DNA of 64,000 nt from Sneathiella chinensis (GCF_012720115.1 NZ_VNWN01000006.1:124001-188000); one strand, 5' to 3'; counted from the stretch's first letter, positions 36,615 through 45,641 are shown. Numbers and translations are program-made. Notes: generated by a model from the sequence alone, not told the origin.

Positions 36615-36637
36615 GGGGTATATCAGACCAATTTAGT
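36594..36637. promoter_or_regulatory. 44-bp inverted repeat, candidate Rrf2 operator
   Basis: Left arm ACTAAAATGGTCTCATATC (36594-36612) and the reverse complement of the right arm (36619-36637) agree at 16 of 19 positions around a central AAGGGG. The dyad covers the -35 box and spacer of the SUF promoter. Its size suggests two regulator dimers or an extended site. It does not match the E. coli IscR consensus. Confidence 0.7.
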
Positions 36638-36950
36638 TTTGTATATAAAAAGACAGGCTTGTGAAGGCAAGCGGGGAATGCTGCGCTGCGGCAGAATCGG
36701 CAGGGGCAAAATGCCGACGAAAGATTGCTCCATTTTTCCGTTACAAACAATTCATTAGTTGCGCAAATCCGGGTACTTGACGAATTTGTCCATTAGGTTC
36801 TTGCCTCTTTAGAAAGTTGTGGCATAGGGTGGTGGAATCAAAAAACAATAATAATAATAAATGATTCAACGGCGGCACCTGAAAACAGGGTCGGCGTCTG
36901 ACTGGGAATAAAAACAAGAGTTTAACAGGGTGGCATCAGGAGGTGCCTTG
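36638..36950. other. Intergenic region upstream of livH
   Basis: About 310 bases between the SUF dyad and livH with no convincing gene. It must hold the rightward liv promoter, but I see no pair of boxes that stands out. AATAATAATAATAA-like A/T-rich sequence lies near 36845-36860, and a strong AGGAGGT sits 6 bases before the livH ATG at 36951. Confidence 0.5.
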
Positions 36951-37886
36951 ATGGAATATTTTGTTCAGCAGTTGATCAACGGGGTAACCTTGGGGTCAAT
37001 TTACGGCTTGATCGCGATCGGTTACACCATGGTTTATGGGATTATCGGCATGATCAACTTCGCCCATGGTGACATTTTCATGGTGGGTGCCTTCATTTCT
37101 CTTATTGTGATTACGGCATTGGGACTGACCGTATCAACGGGGCTTGGCCTGACCTTTGTGGCACTGATCCTTGTGCTGGTCTGTGCCATGATCATTGCGT
37201 CGGCCTATGGCTGGACGCTGGAACGGCTTGCCTATCGGCCGTTGCGGGGGTCTTTCCGTCTGGCGCCGCTGATCACGGCGATCGGCGTCTCCATCGTTCT
37301 TCAGAACTACATCCAGATTGCGCAGGGTGCGCGGGTCAAGCCGCTTCAACCCATCATCACGGATGGCTATACCCTGATGACCAAAACCACCGAGGCCGGT
37401 GAGTTTGTGGTGCAGATTTCCAATATCCAGATCCTGATCATCTCGGTGACGGTTATCCTGATGGCCGTGTTCTCGCTGATCATCGCGAAAACATCCCTTG
37501 GCCGGTCGCAGCGTGCCTGTGAACAGGACCAGAAAATGGCATCGCTTCTGGGGATCAATGTGGACAAGACCATTTCCACCACCTTTGTCATGGGCGCCGC
37601 GCTGGCCGCTGTGGCGGGGCTGATGTTCCTGCTTTATTACGGGGTGATCGATTTCTTCATCGGCTTTGTGGCCGGTGTGAAGGCCTTTACGGCGGCGGTT
37701 CTGGGAGGAATTGGCTCGTTGCCGGGGGCCATGCTGGGCGGCTTGGTGATCGGCCTGATCGAAACCTTCTGGTCCGCCTATTTCTCGGTCGAATACAAGG
37801 ATGTCGCCGCGTTTGCCATGTTGGCAATCGTTCTCATTTTCCTGCCGCAGGGTCTTCTCGGTAAGCCTGAGGTTGAAAAAGTATAA
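36951..37886 (+). CDS. livH: Branched-chain amino-acid type ABC permease LivH
   Basis: 311 residues from the ATG at 36951, chosen for the AGGAGGT at 6 bases; a start seven codons earlier is possible. Membrane protein with about eight hydrophobic segments, beginning FVQQLINGVTLGSIYGLIAIGYTMVYGIIGMINFAHGD, which is diagnostic of LivH. The EAA-like coupling region is ACEQDQKMASLLGINVDKTI. Together with LivM it forms the channel for leucine-type or related substrates. Its stop overlaps the livM start (TAATG). Confidence 0.95.
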   Translation: MEYFVQQLINGVTLGSIYGLIAIGYTMVYGIIGMINFAHGDIFMVGAFISLIVITALGLTVSTGLGLTFVALILVLVCAMIIASAYGWTLERLAYRPLRGSFRLAPLITAIGVSIVLQNYIQIAQGARVKPLQPIITDGYTLMTKTTEAGEFVVQISNIQILIISVTVILMAVFSLIIAKTSLGRSQRACEQDQKMASLLGINVDKTISTTFVMGAALAAVAGLMFLLYYGVIDFFIGFVAGVKAFTAAVLGGIGSLPGAMLGGLVIGLIETFWSAYFSVEYKDVAAFAMLAIVLIFLPQGLLGKPEVEKV

Positions 37887-39220
37887 TGGGAACAGCGAAG
37901 ATGTCGAGTGGAGGGCCTGCGCCGGGGACTGACCTGGCGCAGATCTTCAAAGATCTGGTTGTGACCTTTTTGCTGGCCGCAGCCATTTTCGGAACCACCA
38001 TTGCCTTTAAAACGGAAACCGCGATTGGCGGGCTGACGCTGGAAACCCATTACGGGTTGGCGGCCGCCGTGGTCGGGGTCGTTGTTGTGGGCCGGTTTAT
38101 CCTGTGGATGACGGTCTGGCGCAAGCGCACCGTCGCCGTCAGTGTGGTGCCGGGCGGTCTCAAGCAGGCCATCGTCGGGAAACTGGGGTTTCTTGGGAAA
38201 TATTTCGGGCCGACCATGCTTTTATTTGCGCTGGTCTTTCCGTTCCTGCCGTTCACGGACCGCTATCTCCTTGATCTGGGTATCCTGATCCTGACCTATA
38301 TCATGTTGGGTTGGGGCCTGAATATCGTGGTCGGGCTGGCCGGTCTTCTTGATCTTGGCTATGTGGCCTTTTATGCCATCGGTGCCTATTCCTATGCGCT
38401 GCTGGCCCAGTATTTTGGCCTGTCTTTCTGGATATGTCTGCCATTGGCCGGCATTCTGGCGGCCTTTTGGGGCATTATCCTCGGTTTTCCGGTGTTGCGT
38501 CTACGGGGCGACTATCTGGCCATTGTTACGCTGGCCTTCGGGGAAATCATTCGGGTGGTCCTGCTGAACTGGTATCAGTTCACTGGCGGACCGGACGGGA
38601 TTTCCGGTATTCCCCGGCCGACCTTCTTCGGCCTGCCTTTCAAGCGGGGCGAGGGGAATTTTGCAGATTTCTTCGGTCTGGACTATTCGTCCATGCACCG
38701 GATCATCTTCCTGTATTTCCTGATCCTGCTTCTGGCGCTGGTGACCAACTTTGTGACCAACCGGTTGCGGCGCCTGCCGCTTGGCCGGGCGTGGGAAGCG
38801 CTGCGCGAAGATGAAATCGCCTGCCGGTCCATCGGGCTGAACACCACCCTGGTGAAATTGTCCGCCTTTGCGACCGGGGCCATGTTCGCAGGCTTTGCCG
38901 GATCGTTCTTTGCGACCCGTCAGGGCTTTATCTCGCCGGAAAGTTTCACCTTCATTGAATCCGCGCTGATCCTTGCCATCGTTGTTCTCGGTGGCATGGG
39001 CAGTCAGGTGGGCGTGGTGATCGCGTCCATCGCCATGATCGGCGGCTTCGAGATTTTCCGCGAGGCGGAACAATTCCGTATGCTGATTTTCGGGCTGGCC
39101 ATGGTTGTGATCATGGTGTGGCGTCCCCGCGGTCTGATTTCCACCCGTGAACCGTCCATCTTCCTTGTCAGGAAGAAAAGCGTTTCCGCCGATATGGTGG
39201 CACAAGGGGAGGGGCACTGA
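37886..39220 (+). CDS. livM: Branched-chain amino-acid type ABC permease LivM
   Basis: 444 residues, about ten hydrophobic segments. The LivM core starts near residue 130 with DLGILILTYIMLGWGLNIVVGLAGLLDLGYVAFYAIGAY and holds the coupling region REDEIACRSIGLNTTLVKL. The first 120 residues contain two or three extra membrane spans, as in many alphaproteobacterial LivM proteins. One base overlap with livH and a 1-base gap to livG support one tightly coupled operon. Confidence 0.95.
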   Translation: MGTAKMSSGGPAPGTDLAQIFKDLVVTFLLAAAIFGTTIAFKTETAIGGLTLETHYGLAAAVVGVVVVGRFILWMTVWRKRTVAVSVVPGGLKQAIVGKLGFLGKYFGPTMLLFALVFPFLPFTDRYLLDLGILILTYIMLGWGLNIVVGLAGLLDLGYVAFYAIGAYSYALLAQYFGLSFWICLPLAGILAAFWGIILGFPVLRLRGDYLAIVTLAFGEIIRVVLLNWYQFTGGPDGISGIPRPTFFGLPFKRGEGNFADFFGLDYSSMHRIIFLYFLILLLALVTNFVTNRLRRLPLGRAWEALREDEIACRSIGLNTTLVKLSAFATGAMFAGFAGSFFATRQGFISPESFTFIESALILAIVVLGGMGSQVGVVIASIAMIGGFEIFREAEQFRMLIFGLAMVVIMVWRPRGLISTREPSIFLVRKKSVSADMVAQGEGH

Positions 39221-39221
39221 C

Positions 39222-40103
39222 ATGACGCGTTGGAATGAAGACATTCTGTTGTCGGTGGAGCGCATGAGCATGCGTTTTGGCGGCCTGTTGGCGGTGGATG
39301 ACCTGTCCTTCAATGTGGGGAAGGGGGATATCACCGCCCTGATCGGGCCAAACGGCGCCGGAAAGACAACCGTGTTCAACTGCATCACGGGATTTTACAA
39401 GCCGACAGCCGGGCGGATCACCGCCCACACGCTGGAGGGGGAGAAATTCCTGTTGGAGCGCATGGACGATTTCCGTATTCCCAAACAGGCCAAGGTGGCC
39501 CGGACATTCCAGAATATCCGGCTGTTTGGCGGCATGACGGTTCTTGAAAACCTGATGGTCGGCCAGCACAACCCCCTGATGAAGGCGTCGAAATTCACCT
39601 TTGGCGGCATTCTGGGGCTCAGCAGTTACAAGGAGGCTGAAAAGCAGGCTATTGAACTGGCCAAATACTGGATGGAGAAGACTGGCCTGACCTATCGGGC
39701 CGACGATGCGGCGGCTGACCTGCCATACGGCGAGCAGCGCAAGCTGGAAATTGCACGGGCCATGTGCACCCGTCCGAAACTGTTGTGTCTGGATGAACCG
39801 GCCGCAGGCTTGAACCCCCGGGAATCCGAGGAGTTGAACGCCCTGCTGCTGCATATCCGGGCAGAGGAGGATACGGGCATCCTGCTGATCGAGCATGACA
39901 TGAACGTGGTGATGGAAATCTCTGACCATATTGTGGTGCTGGATTACGGCGAGAAGATCGCCGATGGCACACCGGAGGAGGTTCGCAATGATCCCAAGGT
40001 CATTGCCGCCTATCTGGGGGTTTCTGATGAAGATGTGGAAAACGTGGAACAACAGATTGAACAAGATGTAACCGGGTCTGGAGAGACGGAGGCGCCGAAA
40101 TGA
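39222..40103 (+). CDS. livG: Branched-chain amino-acid type ABC ATPase LivG
   Basis: 293 residues from the ATG at 39222, right after the livM stop and with GGAGG upstream; the longer open frame would overlap livM. Walker A IGPNGAGKTTVFNCI, Q-loop ARTFQNIRLFGGMTVLENLMVG, signature LPYGEQRKLEIARAM and Walker B LLCLDEPAAGLNP are as expected. A C-terminal acidic extension of about 25 residues (SDEDVENVEQQIEQD) is unusual in length. It overlaps livF by 4 bases. Confidence 0.95.
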   Translation: MTRWNEDILLSVERMSMRFGGLLAVDDLSFNVGKGDITALIGPNGAGKTTVFNCITGFYKPTAGRITAHTLEGEKFLLERMDDFRIPKQAKVARTFQNIRLFGGMTVLENLMVGQHNPLMKASKFTFGGILGLSSYKEAEKQAIELAKYWMEKTGLTYRADDAAADLPYGEQRKLEIARAMCTRPKLLCLDEPAAGLNPRESEELNALLLHIRAEEDTGILLIEHDMNVVMEISDHIVVLDYGEKIADGTPEEVRNDPKVIAAYLGVSDEDVENVEQQIEQDVTGSGETEAPK

Positions 40104-40828
40104 GCAAGCAGCCGCTTTTGCAGATCGAGAATGTGGAAACCTTTTATGGCAAGATCCAGGCCCTTCGCGGGATTACCATGGATGTGCATGAAGGCGAGAT
40201 TGTCACCCTGATCGGGGCCAACGGGGCCGGAAAATCCACCCTGATGATGACGGTGTGCGGTAATCCGCGCGCCGCCAGTGGGCGGATCGTCTATGACGGG
40301 ACGGACATTACCAACATGCCGACCCATGAAATCATGCGCATGGATATCGCCCAATCCCCGGAAGGGCGGCGGATTTTCCCCCGCATGACGGTCTATGAAA
40401 ACCTGTTGATGGGCGCCGCCGTTACCGACCCGCAATATCTGGAAGAGGATTTCGAGAAGGTCTTTGACCTGTTCCCGCGCCTCAAGGATCGCCGGGATCA
40501 GCGGGGCGGAACCCTGTCCGGCGGTGAACAGCAGATGCTGGCCATTGGTCGGGCCCTGATGGCACGGCCGAAGCTGTTGCTGCTGGACGAGCCGTCCCTT
40601 GGTCTTGCGCCGCTGGTGGTGAAGCAGATTTTCGAGGTGATCAAGGAACTGAACCAGCGGGAGGGCCTGACCGTCTTTCTGGTGGAGCAGAACGCCTATC
40701 ACGCCTTGAAACTGGCGGACCGCGGTCATGTGATCGTTAATGGTGTCATCACCATGAGCGGCACAGGAAAGGAACTGTTGGCCCGTGAAGAGGTTCGGGC
40801 CGCCTATCTGGAAGGGGGGGCGCACTGA
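40100..40828 (+). CDS. livF: Branched-chain amino-acid type ABC ATPase LivF
   Basis: 242 residues. Walker [18 protein letters not shown]-loop AQSPEGRRIFPRMTVYENL, signature LSGGEQQMLAIGRALM and Walker B LLLLDEPSLGLAP, as in LivF, ending with the D-loop and VEQNAYHALKLADRGHV. It pairs with LivG to drive the importer. Its stop shares a base with the start of the small membrane protein gene (TGATG). Confidence 0.96.
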   Translation: MSKQPLLQIENVETFYGKIQALRGITMDVHEGEIVTLIGANGAGKSTLMMTVCGNPRAASGRIVYDGTDITNMPTHEIMRMDIAQSPEGRRIFPRMTVYENLLMGAAVTDPQYLEEDFEKVFDLFPRLKDRRDQRGGTLSGGEQQMLAIGRALMARPKLLLLDEPSLGLAPLVVKQIFEVIKELNQREGLTVFLVEQNAYHALKLADRGHVIVNGVITMSGTGKELLAREEVRAAYLEGGAH

Positions 40829-41169
40829 TGGGTATTCTTTGGGAAGACAGCTTTACCGTATTTCTGTTCATGACAGTGATTATCGCGGGCGGGGCGGCCT
40901 TTATGGCGGGCCGCTCTCTCGCGATGAAATGGCGACCCCTGATTCAGCCGATCCTCTACATGATGCTGTTGGGGCTGGCGGTCCGGTTTTTCCATTACGC
41001 CCTGTTTCAGGGGGACCTTCTGTCCGTGCATTTCTACATCACGGACACGCTCGTACTTATTGGTATTTCGTTGCTGGCCTACCGCCTGACCCGTGTCCGG
41101 CAAATGGTGACCCAGTATCCGTGGCTCTATGAGCGGACGGGGCCACTGACGTGGCGCGAAATACAATAA
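40828..41169 (+). CDS. Small DUF6867-type membrane protein in the liv operon
   Basis: 113 residues with three hydrophobic segments (about 10-28, 38-55, 65-88) and a basic loop (RSLAMKWRPLIQ). It resembles the uncharacterised proteins (DUF6867) found next to livF in many alphaproteobacteria. Start overlaps livF by one base, so it is made with the transporter. It may be an accessory subunit or stability factor of LivHM; nothing in the sequence shows a catalytic site. The C-terminus RTGPLTWREIQ is cytoplasmic by charge. Confidence 0.8.
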   Translation: MGILWEDSFTVFLFMTVIIAGGAAFMAGRSLAMKWRPLIQPILYMMLLGLAVRFFHYALFQGDLLSVHFYITDTLVLIGISLLAYRLTRVRQMVTQYPWLYERTGPLTWREIQ

Positions 41170-41178
41170 TTTGTCAGG

Positions 41179-41201
41179 CCTGCCAAAGGGAGTTCGGCAG
41201 G
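41179..41201 (+). other. Stem-loop between liv permease genes and livK
   Basis: CCTGCC (41179-41184) pairs with GGCAGG (41196-41201) just after the DUF6867 stop. No T-run follows, so it is more likely an mRNA-processing or stabilising hairpin than a terminator. Confidence 0.4.
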
Positions 41202-41299
41202 TCCGACATTTAATGAAATTATACTTTACAAGATGATCGTATTTTAGGAATGATAGTTGTAAGGGTGTGATTTCCTATCTACTAACAAGGGAGAGTTAA

Positions 41300-42397
41300 A
41301 TGAAAAAATATCTTCTTGCAGCAACCATGCTGTCAGCAAGTGTCATGATGGCGGGAAGCGCCTGGGCAGACATCCAGATTGCAACCGCAGGGCCGATGAC
41401 CGGTCAGTATGCCAGCTTTGGCCAGCAGATGAAGGCCGGTGCCGAACAGGCCGTTGAGGACATCAACGCGGCTGGCGGTGTGAACGGTGAAAAACTGGTC
41501 CTGACCATCGGCGACGATGCCTGCGATCCGAAACAGGCTGTGGCTGTGGCCAACCAGATGGTTTCGAAGGGTGTGGTCTTCATGGCCGGTCACTTCTGCT
41601 CCGGCTCCTCCATCCCGGCATCCAAGGTGTATGAGGAAGAAGGCATCATCCAGATTTCTCCGGGTTCCACCAACCCGAAGCTGACCGATGAAGGCGGCCC
41701 GAACGTTTACCGTGTCTGTGGTCGTGATGACCAGCAGGGTCAGGTTGCCGGTTCCCTTCTGGCCACCGAATATAAAGGCAAGAATGTCGCGATCCTTCAC
41801 GACAAGACCGCCTATGGCAAGGGTCTGGCAGACCAGACAAAGGCTGCCATGGAAGCAAATGGCGGCAAGGCTGCCATGTATGAAGCCTATACGGCTGGTG
41901 AAAAGGACTACACCGCCCTTGTTTCCAAGATGAAACAGGAAAATATCGATGTGGCCTATGTGGGTGGTTACCACACCGAAGCTGGCCTGATTGTGCGTCA
42001 GATGCGGGATCAGGGCATGAAAACCCAGCTTATTTCCGGTGACGCGCTGGTCACGGACGAATACTGGTCCATCACCGGTGATGCGGGTGAAGGCACATTG
42101 ATGACCTTCTCTCCGGATCCGCGGAAAAACCCGAACGCTTCCGGTGTGGTTGAAAAGTTCCGCGCCAAGGGCATCGAGCCTGAAGGATATGTCCTGTACA
42201 CCTATGCCGCCATTCAGGCATGGGCACAGGCCGCGTCCACTGCCAAGTCCGTGGATATTGATCCGGTCATGAAGGCGCTGAATTCCGGTAACTTCAATAC
42301 AGTTCTGGGCGACCTTGCCTTTGATGACAAGGGTGACGTGAAACTGCCGGGCTATGTCTGGTACGAATGGAAGGGCGGCAAGTACGACTACCGCTAA
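41300..42397 (+). CDS. livK: Branched-chain amino-acid type ABC substrate-binding protein
   Basis: 365 residues. A Sec signal peptide (MKKYLLAATMLSASVMMAGSAWA) is followed by the mature start DIQIATAGPMTGQYASFGQQM, typical of LivJ/LivK. Conserved features include GDDACDPKQAVAVANQM (disulfide Cys with HFCSG), SPGSTNPKLTD and VAYVGGYHTEAGLI. It delivers the ligand to LivHMGF; leucine/isoleucine/valine are likely, but related proteins bind amides or other compounds. GGGAGAG precedes the start. Last gene of the operon with a strong terminator behind it. Confidence 0.93.
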   Translation: MKKYLLAATMLSASVMMAGSAWADIQIATAGPMTGQYASFGQQMKAGAEQAVEDINAAGGVNGEKLVLTIGDDACDPKQAVAVANQMVSKGVVFMAGHFCSGSSIPASKVYEEEGIIQISPGSTNPKLTDEGGPNVYRVCGRDDQQGQVAGSLLATEYKGKNVAILHDKTAYGKGLADQTKAAMEANGGKAAMYEAYTAGEKDYTALVSKMKQENIDVAYVGGYHTEAGLIVRQMRDQGMKTQLISGDALVTDEYWSITGDAGEGTLMTFSPDPRKNPNASGVVEKFRAKGIEPEGYVLYTYAAIQAWAQAASTAKSVDIDPVMKALNSGNFNTVLGDLAFDDKGDVKLPGYVWYEWKGGKYDYR

Positions 42398-42421
42398 GTC
42401 ATTCAGGGTCTGAAGACCGAA

Positions 42422-42453
42422 CCCCTGCGGGTCCTGCCCGCAGGGGTTTTTTT
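42422..42453 (+). terminator. Rho-independent terminator of the liv operon
   Basis: A perfect 10-bp stem, CCCCTGCGGG (42422-42431) with CCCGCAGGGG (42437-42446), loop TCCTG, then seven Ts (42447-42453). Confidence 0.95.
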
Positions 42454-42596
42454 ATGGGGGGTGGGGCGGGAAACCCGGCTGACAAAACCCGTTTTTCGTG
42501 TAACTATCCGGGGGCTGGTAACAGGCGGAAAACGTCGCGGCACAATAATGAAACAAGAATAACCAACAACAAGAACAAGCAAAAAGGGGCGGTACC

Positions 42597-43370
42597 ATGA
42601 GCGTATTGAAAGGGCATTATGACTGGGATGCCATTCTGGGGGGATTGAACACATATTTGCGGCTGCGGGCCACCCCCATTGGCATGAAACTGTTCAAGAC
42701 GGTAGAGGAGATGGAGGCCATTCCGCGCATCCGGCGGCCGGACGCCATTCACACGGCGGACCAGATCGTTGGTCAGGCCTGTCGTCTGGGATGGACCGTC
42801 GGGGTCACGGCCGAGGATTTTGTCGGCGCCCAGTGCGGGGCCGTTTTGGGGCTTCACCCGCAGGACGAGGAATGGAAGGCCGGAAAGCGTTATGTGGGCG
42901 TCTGGTGGGAAAGCGAGGAGGATACCCGCATTCACCAACAGGAAATGGACGTTGTCCCCTATGGGACCTACAAGGCGATGGCGGTGTCTCCGCTGGCCAC
43001 CGGGCGTCTTGATCCGCCCGATGTGTGCCTGATCTATGCCACTCCCGCGCAGATGATCCTGTTCATCAATGGCCTGCAATGGGCGGGATACAAGAAGCTG
43101 GAATTTTCCTGCGTGGGGGAAAGTGCCTGTGCGGATAGTTGGGGCAAGGCCCTGTCCACGGGAGAGCCGAGCCTGTCCATCCCCTGCTTTGCCGAGCGTC
43201 GCTACGGCGGGGTGATGGAGGATGAATTGCTGATGGCCATTCCCCCGGCCTATCTGCCCAAGGTGGTTGAGGGACTGGCCCATCTGTCAAAGAACGGCCT
43301 GAGATATCCCATTCCGCCCTACAGTGTGCAGAATGACGCCCGGGCTGGCCTCGGCCACAGCTACGGCTAA
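42597..43370 (+). CDS. DUF169 family protein
   Basis: 257 residues, no signal peptide or membrane segment. The layout fits DUF169: an N-terminal LRLRATPIGMKLFK, central Cys motifs IVGQACRLGW and VGAQCGAVLGL, and a late SCVGESACADS. The conserved Cys residues suggest a bound metal, cluster or thiol chemistry, but no function is established. AAGGGG precedes the ATG at 7 bases. It has its own terminator-like hairpin downstream, so it is probably monocistronic. Confidence 0.75.
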   Translation: MSVLKGHYDWDAILGGLNTYLRLRATPIGMKLFKTVEEMEAIPRIRRPDAIHTADQIVGQACRLGWTVGVTAEDFVGAQCGAVLGLHPQDEEWKAGKRYVGVWWESEEDTRIHQQEMDVVPYGTYKAMAVSPLATGRLDPPDVCLIYATPAQMILFINGLQWAGYKKLEFSCVGESACADSWGKALSTGEPSLSIPCFAERRYGGVMEDELLMAIPPAYLPKVVEGLAHLSKNGLRYPIPPYSVQNDARAGLGHSYG

Positions 43371-43380
43371 TTCCTGAAAA

Positions 43381-43424
43381 GGGGCAAGGTGAACACCGGA
43401 GTCGGAACCTTGCCCCGCCATTTT
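43381..43424 (+). terminator. Probable terminator after the DUF169 gene
   Basis: GGGGCAAGGT (43381-43390) pairs perfectly with ACCTTGCCCC (43407-43416); the following sequence has only a short T stretch (TTTTA), so efficiency is uncertain. Confidence 0.6.
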
Positions 43425-43517
43425 ATCGGTCCTGAATTTCAGATGTGCGTTGTCGGGCAGGGGCGTTCTGATGTAAATCAGGCGGAGCACCACGGATTTA
43501 CGGAAGCAGTTTGTTTT

Positions 43518-44264
43518 ATGATGACCATGACTTTTTCTGATCGGAAAGATCATTGCCTGGCCTGTACCGGTACGGATATCGCGCCCGCCTATAGGAAGGA
43601 CCAGATGACTTTCGATCGGTGCCAGAGCTGCGGGTTTGTGTTCATGAACCCCATGATTGACGAGGAAAGCATTGCCGAGTTTTATCGCGATTATGCGGGG
43701 ACGGGCAGTTACACCAAAAAGGCCGACAAGAAAATGCGCCGCTCGCGCCGTCGGCTTCGTCGTCTGAAGCGGCTTGTGCCGGGCGGCACGTTCCTTGATA
43801 TCGGGTGCAATGCGGGCTTTGTGGTCGAGGCTGCCCGCGAGGCCGGTTTCGATTCTTACGGGATCGACTTGAGTTCCGAAGGGGTCGCCTACGGAAAAGA
43901 GAATTTCCCGGGCTGTACCTTTCATAACCTGCCCATCGAAGCCGCCGCAGAACATCTTCCGAAATTTGATCTGGTCTATAGTTCGGAAGTGATTGAACAT
44001 GTCCTCGATCTGGACAGCTTCCTTCGCCACACGGCGGATATCATGAAGCCGGGCGGCGTTTTGTATCTGACGACCCCGGATGCCGGGCACTGGCGAACTC
44101 CGAAGGACCTGTCCACATGGTTCGGGTTCAAGCCGCCGGAACACAGCATTTATTTCAATCGCGCCTCCCTGACACACGCGCTGGAGCGGTTCGGTCTGAA
44201 GATCGAGAAACGCTATCTCAGCCACAAGCCGGGCCTGAAAGTTCTGGCCCGAAAAGTTGGCTGA
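43518..44264 (+). CDS. Class I SAM-dependent methyltransferase with N-terminal zinc ribbon
   Basis: 248 residues from the ATG at 43518; the frame is open further upstream but that part lies over the preceding hairpin, and ATGs at 43521 and 43527 are also possible. CLAC (residue about 14) and CQSCGF (about 35) form a likely zinc ribbon. The methyltransferase core has motif I FLDIGCNAGFVVEAA, YGIDLS, FDLVYSSEVIEHVLD and LKPGGVLYLTTP-like motif. Proteins of this build often act in cell-surface sugar or lipid modification, but no such genes lie here. It overlaps the next gene by one base (TGATG). Confidence 0.85.
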   Translation: MMTMTFSDRKDHCLACTGTDIAPAYRKDQMTFDRCQSCGFVFMNPMIDEESIAEFYRDYAGTGSYTKKADKKMRRSRRRLRRLKRLVPGGTFLDIGCNAGFVVEAAREAGFDSYGIDLSSEGVAYGKENFPGCTFHNLPIEAAAEHLPKFDLVYSSEVIEHVLDLDSFLRHTADIMKPGGVLYLTTPDAGHWRTPKDLSTWFGFKPPEHSIYFNRASLTHALERFGLKIEKRYLSHKPGLKVLARKVG

Positions 44265-44677
44265 TGGCCGGGGGCGGGCCGTTTCTGTTTGTCTATGGAA
44301 CGCTGCGTCTTGCAAGCGAAGTTCCGGCAGCCCGCCTTTTGAAACGCCTTGCCGACTATCAGGGACAGGCCCTGATACAGGGGCGGCTTTATGATCTGGG
44401 TCGCTATCCCGGTGTTATCTGTACGCCGGACCCGGCCGAGCAGGTGGTCGGCGATCTTTTCCAGCTTCGGGAGCCAGAGACCGTCTTGCAGGCGCTGGAT
44501 ATTTACGAGGAATGTTCCGATACGGACCCAAAGCCGCATCTCTACGTGCGAAGAGAGGTCCGGGCCTTGCCCCGTTCAGGCGGGGAACTTACGGCATGGA
44601 CCTATCTTTTTAACCGGGACGTGACACCCTATCGCGCCATCCCGTCCGGGGATTATCTGTCTTTCCTGAAAACCTGA
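44264..44677 (+). CDS. Gamma-glutamylcyclotransferase-like (AIG2/GGCT) protein
   Basis: 137 residues from the ATG at 44264. The fold is shown by the substrate-loop FLFVYGTLRL near the N-terminus, QGRLYDLGRYPGV, and EPETVLQALDIYEEC with the probable catalytic Glu. Family members cleave gamma-glutamyl amino acids or act on other gamma-glutamylamines; many are uncharacterised. Coupled to the methyltransferase by a one-base overlap. The 3' end contains three tandem CCTGAAAA-like units (about 44665-44686). Confidence 0.82.
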   Translation: MAGGGPFLFVYGTLRLASEVPAARLLKRLADYQGQALIQGRLYDLGRYPGVICTPDPAEQVVGDLFQLREPETVLQALDIYEECSDTDPKPHLYVRREVRALPRSGGELTAWTYLFNRDVTPYRAIPSGDYLSFLKT

Positions 44678-44680
44678 AAA

Positions 44681-44712
44681 CCTGAAGGCCACCCCGGAGG
44701 GTAGCCATCAGG
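44681..44712 (-). terminator. Probable terminator of trhO
   Basis: A 32-base imperfect hairpin (CCTGA/TCAGG, GGC/GCC, ACCC/GGGT with loop CGGA). On the minus strand it is followed by TTTTCAGGTTTT, so it would end leftward trhO transcripts. Confidence 0.55.
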
Positions 44713-44738
44713 GCCGTCATCAGGATATCGGGATCGGG

Positions 44739-45641
44739 TCAGGAACCGATATGGGTTTCCCCGCGTTCCCTGGCCAGCCGGATTTGTTTCTGGCGTTCAG
44801 CAAAGCGATGCTTCTGATCGGCGGTCAGCTTGTCGTGACAGCGGGGGCAGGACACACCCTTTTCATAAAGCGGGGACTGCTTGTCTTCCTCGGTAATGGG
44901 GTAACGACAGGCATAGCATTGGTCATAGGAGCCTTTTTCAAGCGCATGATTGACCGTGACCCGCTGGTCAAAGACAAAGCATTCACCTTCCCATGTGCTT
45001 TCCTGTTCGGGGACATCCTCCAGATACTGCAGGATACCGCCTTCCAGATGGTAAACTTCCTTGAACCCCTGGGACAGCAGGTAGGATGTGGACTTTTCGC
45101 AGCGGATACCACCGGTGCAGAACATGGCCACCTTCTTGTGCTTGTCCGCATCCAGATTGTTGGCGACATAGTCCTTGAATTCGCGGAATGTCTCGGTCTT
45201 CGGGTTGATGGCACCCTTGAAGGTGCCGACCTCGACCTCATAATCATTGCGGGTGTCGATCAGCAGAATGTCCGGATCGTCGATCAGGGCGTTCCAGTCC
45301 TTGGGCTTGATATAGGTGCCCACGGTTTCGCGGGGGTCCAGATCAGGCGCGCCAAGGGTGACGATTTCCTTCTTGAGGCGGACCTTCATCCGATAGAAGG
45401 GCTGTTCCTCGTTGATGGCTTCCTTGTGTTTCAGGTCGGCAAGGCGCGGATCGCTTTTCAGATAGGCCAGCAGGGTGTCGATCCCCTCGCGGCTACCGGC
45501 GACGGTACCGTTGATCCCCTCGCGCGCCAGAAGCAGGGTGCCGTGAATTCGGTTGTCGAGGCAGACCTTCAGGATTTTCGGCTGCAGGTCCTGATAATCG
45601 GCAAGTTCAACAAATTTATATAGGGCGGCGACAACAAACAT
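44739..45641 (-). CDS. trhO: tRNA uridine(34) hydroxylase (rhodanese-family YceA/TrhO)
   Basis: 300 residues from the ATG at 45641, which has AGAGGTG at 3-4 bases. An N-terminal acylphosphatase-like domain ([35 protein letters not shown]) is followed by a rhodanese domain with the active Cys in [18 protein letters not shown] and a C-terminal Cys-rich part ([19 protein letters not shown]). TrhO makes 5-hydroxyuridine at tRNA position 34 with oxygen. It is divergent from uup. Confidence 0.92.
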   Translation of the reverse strand: MFVVAALYKFVELADYQDLQPKILKVCLDNRIHGTLLLAREGINGTVAGSREGIDTLLAYLKSDPRLADLKHKEAINEEQPFYRMKVRLKKEIVTLGAPDLDPRETVGTYIKPKDWNALIDDPDILLIDTRNDYEVEVGTFKGAINPKTETFREFKDYVANNLDADKHKKVAMFCTGGIRCEKSTSYLLSQGFKEVYHLEGGILQYLEDVPEQESTWEGECFVFDQRVTVNHALEKGSYDQCYACRYPITEEDKQSPLYEKGVSCPRCHDKLTADQKHRFAERQKQIRLARERGETHIGS

